From Ilyomonas limi (GTDB taxonomy: Bacteria; Bacteroidota; Bacteroidia; Chitinophagales; Chitinophagaceae): 64,000 nt of DNA. Positions 27,750 to 36,408 of the stretch are shown here, one piece after another. Position 1 is the first letter of the stretch. Each line of letters begins with the position of its first letter. The stretch lies in assembly GCF_005233845.1 (NCBI RefSeq), contig NZ_SZQL01000011.1, positions 155,475 through 219,474 on the forward strand, read 5' to 3'. Below the pieces are notes generated by a model that searched no databases, was not told where the DNA came from, and worked only from the letters and a program-made list of their open reading frames with translations. A program made the position numbers and the translations under genes.

Positions 27750-28607
27750 TTACAGTGCAAAATAAACATACAACCACACAAACGGTGTTGCCAGTAAAAG
27801 AGAATCAAAGCGGTCTAAAAAGCCACCATGACCAGGCATTAGTTCACCGCTGTCTTTTACACCGGCTAAACGTTTCAGTTTGCTTTCCAGCAAATCGCCT
27901 ATGGTTCCCGCGACCGTTGCAATAGCCGAAATTATGATTACATGTACTACCGGCAGGTGAAATGCAAAATGACTTATCAGCGTAACTATCACTATCGCCA
28001 GCAAAGCGCCGCCTATGGTGCCCTCGCGTGTTTTTTTGGGCGAAATAGAACTCAATGGGGTTTTACCAATCAGCGAACCAACAATGTACGCCATTGTATC
28101 GTTTATCCAGATAGAAGCTATTAGTATCAACGGAATAACTAAACCATTATTAGCAGGCAGCAGATACATGCTTCTTAATTTAATCATCAATGCCCAACTC
28201 ACCGATATATACAGCAAACCAGCAAGTGAATACCCTAAATTTTTAAAAGTATAGGACTTCAGGTGTATAATATCTACAGTGGGTACCAGAATTATTAAAA
28301 TGATCAGCATTCTCCACCCGATGGAAGTAATGGCTACAGCACCTGCAAACGGCGCTACACTGTTGGCACACAACATTAAACTCCAGCCAAGCAGCATAAT
28401 GCCATACTTATGAAAAAGCGGAATTTTTTTATAATCTGTATCTATAATCCCCAGTAATTTTTGATACTCTATCCAACAACCAAAATGAATAATGGTAAAA
28501 AGCAGCAGAAAAGAGTAAAAATTAATGAGTAAGCCTGCCAGCATCACTATTACAAACACTACTGCCGTAAGTGAGCGCGTCTTAAATGTTTGCAGGTTAA
28601 ATGCCAT
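27750..28607 (-). CDS. cdsA: phosphatidate cytidylyltransferase
   Basis: 285-residue polytopic membrane enzyme converting phosphatidic acid and CTP to CDP-diacylglycerol. Several hydrophobic helices run through residues 10-215. The C-terminal CdsA signature is clear: SPKKTREGTIGG, then GDLLESKLKRLAGVKDSG and GHGGFLDRFDSLL with the metal-binding aspartates. It heads a two-gene unit with psd, which uses the CDP-DAG-derived product two steps later. The upstream sequence contains a weak TATCCTTCG that may act as the -7 box. Confidence 0.93.
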   Translation of the reverse strand: MAFNLQTFKTRSLTAVVFVIVMLAGLLINFYSFLLLFTIIHFGCWIEYQKLLGIIDTDYKKIPLFHKYGIMLLGWSLMLCANSVAPFAGAVAITSIGWRMLIILIILVPTVDIIHLKSYTFKNLGYSLAGLLYISVSWALMIKLRSMYLLPANNGLVIPLILIASIWINDTMAYIVGSLIGKTPLSSISPKKTREGTIGGALLAIVIVTLISHFAFHLPVVHVIIISAIATVAGTIGDLLESKLKRLAGVKDSGELMPGHGGFLDRFDSLLLATPFVWLYVYFAL

Positions 28608-28803
28608 ACGCGAAGGATACAGATTTTAAAATAGTTGTTATACACTGAGAGCATTAGCTATTGGTTATTTACCATAAAAACTTTCTTTATCACAAAGAAG
28701 CATCAAAAATAGCTATACAAAAAGCACGGTTACCGTTTTACTTGCTGTGGGGAAATAGTAATACGGGTATAATATTCTCTTCTATTAAGCATACATAAAA
28801 AGG

Positions 28804-28835
28804 AGAAGCCAACCGTTTGATAAAGGTTGGCTTCT
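28804..28835 (-). terminator. intrinsic terminator downstream of tRNA-Asn
   Basis: AGAAGCCAACC (28804-28814) pairs with GGTTGGCTTCT (28825-28835); read on the minus strand it is followed by a T run. Confidence 0.8.
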
Positions 28836-28839
28836 TTTG

Positions 28840-28913
28840 CTCCCGAAACTGGACTTGAACCAGTGACCCTCTGATTAACAGTCAGATGCTCTAACCAACT
28901 GAGCTATTCGGGA
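28840..28913 (-). tRNA. tRNA-Asn(GTT)
   Basis: A complete 74-nt cloverleaf on the minus strand. The acceptor stem TCCCGAA pairs with TTCGGGA, the D-arm is GCTCAGTTGGTTAGAGC, and the anticodon arm TCTGA-CTGTTAA-TCAGA gives anticodon GTT. The T-arm is ACTGG-TTCAAGT-CCAGT, and the discriminator is G. The 3' CCA is not encoded. Confidence 0.96.
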
Positions 28914-28937
28914 ATCATTCCCTTGTGTAAGGGGTTG

Positions 28938-28968
28938 CAAAAATAGGAGAATTTAAATATTGAGCAAA
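28938..28968 (-). promoter_or_regulatory. tRNA-Asn promoter
   Basis: On the minus strand TTTG (28968-28965), a 19-bp spacer and TATTTTTG (28945-28938) exactly match the Bacteroidota -33/-7 pattern, 24 bp before the tRNA. The rest of the gap to grpE (28969-29257) shows no gene and no clear grpE promoter box. Confidence 0.75.
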
Positions 28969-29257
28969 GGTTTTTGGAAATTTATTTACCCTAAACAAGA
29001 AATACTAAAACAAGCATTCTTACTACCTAAATAAGTAATTATTGCATTAGCAACCGAATGCGCCTAAATACCTCGTATCGCCCCATTCTGCAATTTTCAA
29101 CTTTAAACCTTGAAGCTTTATAAATTGTTTTTTGAGTCTCGCAACTCGTGACTTGAACCTTAAACCTTAAACATTCCTTAGTTTCTACTGCCAAATTTGC
29201 GCATTACCCTGCTTGGCAATAATTTTGACTGTTTATAGTTAACCAATTTGTATAGAC

Positions 29258-29830
29258 ATGATGGAAGAAAAAGACACACGAAACAATGGTGCTGGCGCTG
29301 CACAAGCGACAGATTTTAATATTAATGCTGACGAAAATGCAGCAGGCACTACGCACTTGAACGATCCGGTAGAAAATGACGACCAGGTTGCTCAGTTGAA
29401 AGAAGACTTGCAGGATCAAAAGGATAAATACCTGCGCCTGATGGCAGAGTTTGACAACTTTAGGCGCCGTACTGCCAAAGAGCGGTTGGAAGAAAGCCAA
29501 ATGGCGGGTAAAAACGTAATTATTTCGCTGTTAGATGTGCTGGATGATATGGACCGTGCAGAAAAGCAGATGAAAAACAGCAATGATACGGAGCAGATAA
29601 AAGAAGGCGTACTGCTGGTATTTAACAAATTACGCAATACCCTGCAGCAAAAAGGACTAAAAGCTATGGACAGCGTACAGCAGGACTTTGATGTGGAAAA
29701 GCATGATGCCATCACCGAAATCCCCTCGCCGACGCCAGACCAGACTGGCAAAGTACTGGACGAAGTTCAAAAAGGCTATTACCTCAACGACAAAATCATC
29801 AGGCACGCCAAAGTGGTAGTAGGAAAATAA
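29258..29830 (+). CDS. grpE: nucleotide exchange factor GrpE
   Basis: 190-residue cochaperone that speeds ADP release from DnaK. A polar, disordered N-terminus is followed by a long coiled coil (QLKEDLQDQKDKYLRLMAEF) leading into FDNFRRRTAKERLE, and the C-terminal beta domain ends GYYLNDKIIRHAKVVVGK, all GrpE hallmarks. Two tandem ATG codons (29258 and 29261) are possible starts. It is followed 92 bp later by dnaJ, giving a heat-shock operon. dnaK is not in the window. Confidence 0.93.
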   Translation: MMEEKDTRNNGAGAAQATDFNINADENAAGTTHLNDPVENDDQVAQLKEDLQDQKDKYLRLMAEFDNFRRRTAKERLEESQMAGKNVIISLLDVLDDMDRAEKQMKNSNDTEQIKEGVLLVFNKLRNTLQQKGLKAMDSVQQDFDVEKHDAITEIPSPTPDQTGKVLDEVQKGYYLNDKIIRHAKVVVGK

Positions 29831-29897
29831 TGTTCCTTAACCCCTAAAGGGAATAGGAAGCTTATAAATAAAAATCAAACATAAACAATTAACACTA

Positions 29898-29917
29898 CTC
29901 CTCTTTAGGGGAGGAGG
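29898..29917 (+). promoter_or_regulatory. hairpin hiding the dnaJ ribosome-binding site
   Basis: CTCCTC (29898-29903) can pair with GAGGAG (29911-29916) over a 7-nt loop, burying the strong GGAGG (29913-29917) that lies 5 nt before the dnaJ ATG. This is the arrangement of an RNA thermometer; function is inferred. Confidence 0.5.
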
Positions 29918-29922
29918 CAAAT

Positions 29923-31080
29923 ATGGTAAAGAGAGATTATTACGAAGTGTTGGGCGTTTCCAAAACAGCATCTGCCGATGAGATAAAGAAGGCTTATCGC
30001 AAAGTGGCTATGCAGTATCACCCTGACCGTAACCCCGGCGATAAATCGGCCGAAGAGAAATTTAAAGAGGCTGCTGAAGCTTACGAAATATTGAGCGATG
30101 CCGATAAAAAAGCGAAATACGACCGCTTTGGTCATCAGGCATTTGGTCCGGGTATGAGTGGTGGCGGCTTTGGCGGTGGCATGAATATGGACGACATTTT
30201 CAGCCAGTTTGGAGACATCTTTGGCGACTCTGTTTTTGGCAGCATGTTTGGCGGTGGCGGCGGTGCCCGTACCAGTCGTGGACGTGGCAATCGTGGTAGC
30301 AATCTCCGTGTAAAAATCAAACTCAGTTTTGAGGAGATGGCCAAAGGTGTTACTAAAAACATCAAGGTAAAGAAATATGTACCTTGTAATGTGTGTGATG
30401 GTTCCGGCGCTAAAGATAAAGCCAGCATTCAAACCTGTCCTACCTGTCACGGCAGCGGCCAGGTACGTAAGGTGTCCAATACATTTTTGGGTCAAATGCA
30501 AACGGTGAGCACCTGTCCTACCTGTAACGGTGAAGGCTCTACCATTACTGCAAAATGTAGCCATTGTAAAGGCGAAGGCCGTATGTATGCCGAAGAAACG
30601 GTGAGCATAGATATACCGGCCGGCGTGCAGGAAGGCATACAGTTAAGTATGCAGGGCAAAGGCAATGCAGGCGAACGTGGCGGAGCACCCGGCGATTTGC
30701 TGATTGTGATAGAAGAAGAAGCACACAAAGAGTTGTACCGCGATGGTATGAATGTAGCATATGAACTGCATATTACCTTCCCTGAAGCTGCCTTTGGAAC
30801 GCAGGTAGAAGTGCCTACCATTGACGGACGTGCTAAAATAAAGATCCCACCTGGTACTCAGAGTGGCAAGATATTCAGGCTAAAAGGCAAAGGTTTCCCC
30901 GAACTGCAAGGCTATCAGCGTGGCGACCAATTGGTGCATGTAAACATCTGGACACCGCAAAACCTTACAGCAGAAGAAAGAAGCATGCTGGAAAAAATGA
31001 ACGAAAGTCCCAATTTTAAACCCCAGCCGGGTAAAAGCGATAAAAGCTTTTTCGAGAAAGTAAAAGAAGTATTCACTTAA
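29923..31080 (+). CDS. dnaJ: chaperone DnaJ (type I)
   Basis: 385-residue Hsp40. The J-domain (residues about 3-70) has HPD at 33-35. A Gly/Phe-rich linker with [10 protein letters not shown] and GSMFGGGGG follows. Four CxxCxGxG zinc repeats are present ([32 protein letters not shown]), then the C-terminal substrate-binding domains. It delivers clients to DnaK and stimulates its ATPase. It follows grpE and has an unusually strong GGAGG site inside a hairpin. Confidence 0.97.
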   Translation: MVKRDYYEVLGVSKTASADEIKKAYRKVAMQYHPDRNPGDKSAEEKFKEAAEAYEILSDADKKAKYDRFGHQAFGPGMSGGGFGGGMNMDDIFSQFGDIFGDSVFGSMFGGGGGARTSRGRGNRGSNLRVKIKLSFEEMAKGVTKNIKVKKYVPCNVCDGSGAKDKASIQTCPTCHGSGQVRKVSNTFLGQMQTVSTCPTCNGEGSTITAKCSHCKGEGRMYAEETVSIDIPAGVQEGIQLSMQGKGNAGERGGAPGDLLIVIEEEAHKELYRDGMNVAYELHITFPEAAFGTQVEVPTIDGRAKIKIPPGTQSGKIFRLKGKGFPELQGYQRGDQLVHVNIWTPQNLTAEERSMLEKMNESPNFKPQPGKSDKSFFEKVKEVFT

Positions 31081-31089
31081 TAATAAATT

Positions 31090-31112
31090 GCCGGCTTACA
31101 GCCGGCTTTTTT
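31090..31112 (+). terminator. intrinsic terminator of grpE-dnaJ
   Basis: GCCGGC (31090-31095) pairs with GCCGGC (31101-31106) over TTACA, followed by six T residues, 10 bp after dnaJ. Confidence 0.85.
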
Positions 31113-31140
31113 ATTTTAAATAAAGCTTTGGTCTTCCATT

Positions 31141-31177
31141 AAAGCGCTGACATGGTTTAGAACCCTGTCAGCGCTTT
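31141..31177. repeat. 12-bp inverted repeat hairpin
   Basis: AAAGCGCTGACA (31141-31152) and TGTCAGCGCTTT (31166-31177) are perfect complements with a 13-nt loop, ending in a T run. It could be a second terminator or a dispersed palindromic element. Confidence 0.8.
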
Positions 31178-31229
31178 TTGCCATCCATTGTAAGCTCCGG
31201 CAAGGCAATGGCACGGCCAACTCCAAAAC

Positions 31230-31267
31230 AAAAAGGTTCCAAACTTTTAAAAGTTTGGAACCTTTTT
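31230..31267. repeat. 38-bp perfect palindrome, bidirectional terminator candidate
   Basis: Arms 31230-31248 and 31249-31267 are perfect 19-bp complements with no spacer, centred on AACTTTTAAAAGTT and flanked by A5 and T5. It lies between the convergent dnaJ and ppiD genes, so it can stop transcription from both sides. Confidence 0.85.
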
Positions 31268-31352
31268 ATAAGATCAAATGATCTTTCCATCTGGTCTATT
31301 AGAAAAACCACCGGAAAATATCCTAATAAAATACACTATTATTCAGGCATAA

Positions 31353-33491
31353 CTATAGCACATCACTGCGCTTATCTTTAATAGTAGCTGCCTTACGGAG
31401 TGCATCCAGCATACCATTGCCTTGCTGTTGCATCAGCGTACCTTTTATGTTATTAGCGGTTTGCTCTGGCGTGCTTACTACAGTTGAGGTAGCCGATACT
31501 CCTTCGCCCTTTACCACAAATACACCACCGTTGCCGGCAATGGGTGAGCTTGCTTTGTTAAGTATTTGCTTATTAAATGAAGCACCAACTACTTTCGGTT
31601 CGAGGCCTACACCCGGAACGGCTGGCGATTGAAAAGAGAGACTATCGGCATGTTGAACGCTGGTGCCGGAGCTTTGAGCAGCCGACTCCAGTGTATTGCC
31701 TTTTATTTTAGTGTCAATAATAAGTTTTGCTTTTTTATCATTACGCACAAAATTTTCTACCATTGGTCTGGCTGTTTTTGCCGAAGCCAGGCCTTCTTTT
31801 TCAACACCCGTAATAACAGCTACTACATATTGGTCGCCCAGCTCAACGGGGTCAGACACGTTGCCAACTTTATTGCTGTAAACCCATTTGATGAAATCAC
31901 GGTTTTCGCCGTCTACTGCGCTAATGGAATAATCATTTTTCCTTATGTCCTGCGATGGAACAGGTGTTTTGCCCAGCTTTTTCGCATTGGCAGTAAAAGA
32001 ATTATAATCCCTGCTGTTTGCAGCAAAATTGGAAGCGGCCGTACTGGCTGCATTAATTGTTTCGGTGCTCGCTTCAATAGGCTTAGATACGTACGCTACA
32101 TCATAAGCAGGCTCCATATTGCTCTGGCTCAGTACCTCTATATAATGATAACCGGAATATTGTGGAGTAGCCACCTTTACTACTTTCTTGGTACCCACCG
32201 GCTCGTAAAAAGCAGTTTGGGCAAACTCGGGACTGATACCACTGAACTGTGAGTAAGAAAAAGTGTATTCACCGGCTGTACCCTTGCTGCCCTGGTCATC
32301 ACTGTACTTCTGCACCATTGAGTCGAAATTGGCGCCGTGCTGTATAGCATATACCACCGAGTCAATTCTGTTCTTAGCAGTACTGTCGGACAATGTTTGC
32401 TGACCATTCTGATCGGCTGTTTTAACAAGAATATGACGCACTCTCACTGTATCGGGCACTACGCGTTTGGCTACCAGTTTTGCCAATGTATAAGCGCCAT
32501 TATCTATGTAAGGACCAAAGACACCGCCTAAGGGCAACTGCATAATAGAGTCTGCATACGGACCTGTTAAATCGTTTGCAGTAGCATATATGCCTGTATA
32601 AGGTGCACCACTGCTCTTGGAAGTAACAAATGCCTTCACATCATTAGTTGTGGCAAAAGCCTGTTTTAAGTCTTCCACACTGCTTTTTACAGCAGCGCTG
32701 TCGGCAGCAGTTGGCGCTTCACTAAAGGTGATGTAAGAAATAGTACGGGTTTCTTCTTCACGCTTAAATTGCTTTTCATGCTTTTGCACATAGGCATTAA
32801 TGTCTTCATCCGTTATTTTTACCGCGCTGTCGCTAATGCTACTGTAAGGCACATATACGTATGAGGCTTTGGCAATCAGGCTATTATCGGTGTTGGCTTT
32901 TTCGGCAAGCCATTTAGGCACATATACCGATTCGGTGAGCAGGGCACTGTACTTTTGATATAATGTTTGCAGTTGTGTTTGCTCCAGGTTGGGCTGCAAA
33001 TATTCTTTGTAAGCAGTTTGTACTCTCGGGTCGTCCATCCTTTTTTTCAGTTGTGCAAATTGCTGGCGTGCCTGATTGGCGTCAAATACACCGGTCTTAG
33101 GGTCGGTAAATTGCTGCTGAATCCACTGCGGAGGATTATCGCCGAAGAGTACATCGCCCATTTCATCCGGCGTAACTACCAGCCCTGCTTTATTCACTTC
33201 CTGGTTGAGCAGGGTTTGCTGTACGAGGTAATTCCACGTTTGCTCACTCAGCATACCATGCGGCATTTGCTGACCACTTTGCCGGCTCATTTGATCCATA
33301 TAATCGTATTTCGCCTGGTACTCATCCCTTGGTATATCTTCACCATTTACTGTTCCCAACGTATTGTTATTAGCAAATGGATTGCCGCTGCGGAGAGAAG
33401 AATCCTGCATAATGAAAGCAATCAAAGCAAGCGCAATTATACCGAAAACGATCCATGCACCCTTATCACGAATTGTCTGAATAACTGACAT
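31353..33491 (-). CDS. ppiD: PpiD/SurA-like periplasmic peptidyl-prolyl isomerase
   Basis: 712-residue membrane-anchored chaperone. The N-terminus MSVIQTIRDKGAW leads into one membrane helix (IVFGIIALALIAFI), after which the protein is periplasmic. An N-terminal SurA/PpiD helical domain (YQAKYDYMDQMSRQSG, TWNYLVQQTLLNQEV) precedes a parvulin domain (VRVRHILVKTADQNG ... KYSDDQGSKGTAGEYTF). A long C-terminal helical part follows. I use ATG 33491, the usual PpiD start; ATG 33503 is also possible. It likely assists folding of outer membrane and secreted proteins. Confidence 0.88.
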   Translation of the reverse strand: MSVIQTIRDKGAWIVFGIIALALIAFIMQDSSLRSGNPFANNNTLGTVNGEDIPRDEYQAKYDYMDQMSRQSGQQMPHGMLSEQTWNYLVQQTLLNQEVNKAGLVVTPDEMGDVLFGDNPPQWIQQQFTDPKTGVFDANQARQQFAQLKKRMDDPRVQTAYKEYLQPNLEQTQLQTLYQKYSALLTESVYVPKWLAEKANTDNSLIAKASYVYVPYSSISDSAVKITDEDINAYVQKHEKQFKREEETRTISYITFSEAPTAADSAAVKSSVEDLKQAFATTNDVKAFVTSKSSGAPYTGIYATANDLTGPYADSIMQLPLGGVFGPYIDNGAYTLAKLVAKRVVPDTVRVRHILVKTADQNGQQTLSDSTAKNRIDSVVYAIQHGANFDSMVQKYSDDQGSKGTAGEYTFSYSQFSGISPEFAQTAFYEPVGTKKVVKVATPQYSGYHYIEVLSQSNMEPAYDVAYVSKPIEASTETINAASTAASNFAANSRDYNSFTANAKKLGKTPVPSQDIRKNDYSISAVDGENRDFIKWVYSNKVGNVSDPVELGDQYVVAVITGVEKEGLASAKTARPMVENFVRNDKKAKLIIDTKIKGNTLESAAQSSGTSVQHADSLSFQSPAVPGVGLEPKVVGASFNKQILNKASSPIAGNGGVFVVKGEGVSATSTVVSTPEQTANNIKGTLMQQQGNGMLDALRKAATIKDKRSDVL

Positions 33492-33516
33492 AAAAAAATC
33501 CATTTTTAGAGGATGG

Positions 33517-33524
33517 CAAAAATA
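33517..33524 (-). promoter_or_regulatory. -7 box for ppiD
   Basis: TATTTTTG on the minus strand matches TAnnTTTG, 13 bp before ATG 33503 and 25 bp before ATG 33491. Confidence 0.5.
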
Positions 33525-33970
33525 GGGGAATAAGCTATTCAAAAACAGCTATATTTTGCTCCTCGTTGCTGCAGGCAACAGTTTTAAGCCCTTTTTACAA
33601 TATGTGAGTAAAAGCGAAAGGTCAGTTGTGAGTGGCGAATAGTAATCTAATTTATGCTCCGTACTGTTTATTTCGATATTGAAACTATACTGCGCTCTGC
33701 CTGTCATTCCACAATTGCCATCGACAAGGAGGCTTAAGTTTAATCGAATTTTACGATGGTTTGCGTGGAACCTGTAGGTAGCGGTGCAATCAATAGTAAT
33801 GATACAGTACCAATTTCTAATAATCACTTGCAGGTAAATTCAATCCACAGGTCTGCACAAAGCGCCCGCCAGTTGTAAATAATAGATTTTCCACATTGGG
33901 CGCAATTGAGGAATGACGGCAGTATTTTGCTCACCTTATACTGAAAATTAAAGGCTTATAAAAATTGTAC
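33525..33970. other. intergenic region without a convincing gene
   Basis: A 92-codon minus-strand reading frame exists here (33549-33827) but lacks signal, domain or promoter and would be poorly supported. No strong hairpin was seen downstream of cca. Confidence 0.4.
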
Positions 33971-35392
33971 TTATTTAATAATAGCCTGTAGTCCAATCTC
34001 TGCGCCTTTTTGGAGCATGTATTGATGAGCTGCATCAAAATTATTCTCAATTACCCCATCCAAAATAGCTTCCCGGATGGCGTCTTTAACTATGCCTACT
34101 TTTTTGCCTGGAGGCAGATCAAATGTTTGCATAATCATTTCACCGGTGATAGGTGGCTGCCAGTTGCGGATCCGGTCTTTTTCTTCTACTTCGGCAAGAC
34201 GCTGGCGCACCAATTCAAAGTTTTGCAGGTAACGTTTTACTTTTTGTTTGTTTTTGCTGGTAATATCTGCATTGCACAATATCATCAATGCATCAATATC
34301 TTCCCCTGCATCAAACAATAAACGACGGATAGCACTATCTGTAATATTTTCTTTGGTAAGGCTGATAGGACGCAAATGCAGTGCTACCAGCTTTTGTACA
34401 AAGCGCATGTGTTCGCCAAGCGGCAGCTTTAGTTTAGCAAAAATTTTGGGCACCATGCGCGCACCCACCACCTCGTGACCATGAAAAGTAAAGCCATGCC
34501 CTTCTTCAAACGCTTTGGTGGCGGGCTTTCCAATATCATGTAAAAGAGCCGCCCAACGCAACCATAAATCATTGCTTTTCTCGGCAACATTATCTATTAC
34601 TTGCAGGGTGTGATAGAAATTATCTTTATGCCCCATTCCATCAATATTCTCTGCTCCTTGCAGCGCCACCATTTGCGGAAAAATAATTTGCAGCAACCCA
34701 CTTTTAAATAATAACTCCCAACCAACAGAAGGCTTTGGGCTTAACATTATTTTATTCAATTCATCAGTAATTCTTTCCTGCGAAATAATGCTGATTCTTG
34801 CTGCATCTTCTTTAAGAGCTGCAAAGGTTTTGTTGGCTATAGTAAATCGTAACTGGGTGGCAAAACGTATAGCCCGCAACATGCGCAACGGGTCGTCACT
34901 AAAAGTTTGAAGCGGCTCTAATGGTGTTTGAATGATTTTTCGTTCAATATCTTTCAATCCGTTGAAAGGATCAATCAATGCACCATAATCTTCATTATTC
35001 AAACTTATAGCAAGTGCATTGATGGTAAAATCACGGCGGTTTTGATCGTCCTGCAAAGTGCCGGGCAACACATCGGGATTGCGGCTTTCGGCACGATAAC
35101 TTTCTTTGCGCGCTCCTACAAATTCTATTTCAAAATCATCAATTTTTATTTGCGCAGTACCAAAGTTTTTAAAGAATGCAACAACCGGTTGTGGCTTAAA
35201 ACGCGCAGCTACTTTTTGTGCCAGCACAATACCATCGCCCACGCAAACAATATCAGCATCCTTGCTGGGGCGACCAATAATTTTATCCCGCACAAAGCCG
35301 CCAATGAGGTAAGTTGGATATTGCAACTCCTGCGCTGCTGCTGCAATTTTGCGAAAAATAAATAACTCTTTTCCAGTACAAGGTATCTGCAT
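33971..35392 (-). CDS. cca: CCA-adding tRNA nucleotidyltransferase with HD domain
   Basis: 473-residue enzyme that adds or repairs the 3' CCA of tRNAs. The class II nucleotidyltransferase core shows [21 protein letters not shown] (GG and DxD), [13 protein letters not shown] and the RNA-binding [15 protein letters not shown]. An HD phosphohydrolase domain follows ([11 protein letters not shown]). It matters here because tRNA-Asn lacks an encoded CCA. A TATCTTTG promoter box ends 5 bp before the ATG, predicting a leaderless mRNA. Confidence 0.92.
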   Translation of the reverse strand: MQIPCTGKELFIFRKIAAAAQELQYPTYLIGGFVRDKIIGRPSKDADIVCVGDGIVLAQKVAARFKPQPVVAFFKNFGTAQIKIDDFEIEFVGARKESYRAESRNPDVLPGTLQDDQNRRDFTINALAISLNNEDYGALIDPFNGLKDIERKIIQTPLEPLQTFSDDPLRMLRAIRFATQLRFTIANKTFAALKEDAARISIISQERITDELNKIMLSPKPSVGWELLFKSGLLQIIFPQMVALQGAENIDGMGHKDNFYHTLQVIDNVAEKSNDLWLRWAALLHDIGKPATKAFEEGHGFTFHGHEVVGARMVPKIFAKLKLPLGEHMRFVQKLVALHLRPISLTKENITDSAIRRLLFDAGEDIDALMILCNADITSKNKQKVKRYLQNFELVRQRLAEVEEKDRIRNWQPPITGEMIMQTFDLPPGKKVGIVKDAIREAILDGVIENNFDAAHQYMLQKGAEIGLQAIIK

Positions 35393-35397
35393 AGCAG

Positions 35398-35426
35398 CAA
35401 AGATAAAGGCAGCTATATTTTGGCAA
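35398..35426 (-). promoter_or_regulatory. cca promoter abutting the start codon
   Basis: TTG (35426-35424), an 18-bp spacer and TATCTTTG (35405-35398) form a good promoter, ending only 5 bp before the ATG at 35392. Confidence 0.7.
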
Positions 35427-35598
35427 TAAGAAGAATGATTTGCTTATGCTGACAAGCAAACAAATTAGCTGATAAACGGGTATGTTGAAAGCTGAATATG
35501 GTTCAACATTAAGTTAGATGATGATCAAAAACATCATAAAAATAACGAACGCGGGTGCATCCGTTTTATAATGATTTTGCCGGTTAAATAACGCCTTA

Positions 35599-35654
35599 CA
35601 AAACGTGAGACGACATCTTAATGATTAAATACACAAATGTCGTTTCACGTTTTG
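35599..35654. repeat. 18-bp inverted repeat downstream of a small gene
   Basis: Left arm 35599-35616 (CAAAACGTGAGACGACAT) and right arm 35637-35654 are complementary with one mismatch over a 20-nt loop. It begins 12 bp after the stop of the small minus-strand gene at 35666, so it may be its terminator or a 3' stabiliser. Confidence 0.75.
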
Positions 35655-35665
35655 CAATGGAGTAG

Positions 35666-35872
35666 TTATTCAAACTCTAATTCGCTTTTGTTCATATCCC
35701 AATCCATGGTAAAACGTTTTTCACTCGACTGGCGAACCCACTTTTTGGATGCAGCAGCAGAATAGTTATTGTAAATATTATTTGAAGAAGGCAATTTCTT
35801 ACCGGTGTTGATACCTAAAACAACTGATGAATGTACAGATGAAACAGGTATATTTTTAATAATTGCTGACAT
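35666..35872 (-). CDS. small protein of unknown function
   Basis: A 68-residue hydrophilic protein (MSAIIKNIPVSSVHSSVVLG ... KKWVRQSSEKRFTMDWDMNK) ending in an acidic tail. There is no signal peptide, membrane helix or recognised motif. Support comes from normal-looking codon content, an ATG start, a TAACTTTA that approximates a -7 box upstream, and the large hairpin just after the stop. No neighbour hints at a role. Confidence 0.5.
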   Translation of the reverse strand: MSAIIKNIPVSSVHSSVVLGINTGKKLPSSNNIYNNYSAAASKKWVRQSSEKRFTMDWDMNKSELEFE

Positions 35873-36339
35873 GGTTGTTGGTTTTTAAAGTTACACAGAG
35901 CTTAGTCACATAACTGTGCCACTTTTTGTTGAAAAACGGTGAATAAGTCAGAATAAAAACGTAAAAAACTCCATTTCAATACACTTAAACTAAATTAAAA
36001 TATGTTATAAAAAATCCACACTGTGGAATTTTAAAATTAAAAAGTGGTATAAAACGAACACTATCGTCCGCTTTCAGGCTGTATAAAGAGGCATTAGATA
36101 AATGCAATGCTGCCTGACAAAGCAACAATGAGTGGTGAAAATGGATCAGCGGCAAATATGAGGAGTAAGTGGTTTTTAACTGCCAAGGCACTGAGACAAA
36201 ATTGTGTAACGTGTAAGGAAAGAAATCTTGAAATTCCTTGCACTCACAATAAAGAATTATAACAGTATAAAAGCAAGTAATCAACGAAACAGTTTTAAAC
36301 TTTACTATTCTTCGCGTCTTAGCGAATTGGCAGTTAAAA
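35873..36339. other. intergenic region without a recognised gene
   Basis: Nothing convincing is coded here. A longer minus-strand frame (35985-36539) overlaps the end of nrdJ and looks like chance. Degenerate fragments of the dispersed GCTAAGACGCGAAG-type motif lie near 36183 and 36310-36330. Confidence 0.4.
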
Positions 36340-36376
36340 CAAAAATGCTCCGTATTAAATAATACGAAGCACTTTA
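36340..36376 (-). terminator. intrinsic terminator of nrdJ
   Basis: TGCTCCGTATT (36346-36356) pairs with AATACGAAGCA (36361-36371), one mismatch, over a 4-nt loop; the minus strand continues into five T residues. Confidence 0.75.
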
Positions 36377-36408
36377 ATGAGTAAGTAAAGTAAACCTCAG
36401 AAAACACA

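Noticed and set aside
33549..33827. 92-codon minus-strand frame between ppiD and cca
   Set aside because: Composition is unlike the neighbouring genes and there is no motif or regulatory signal.
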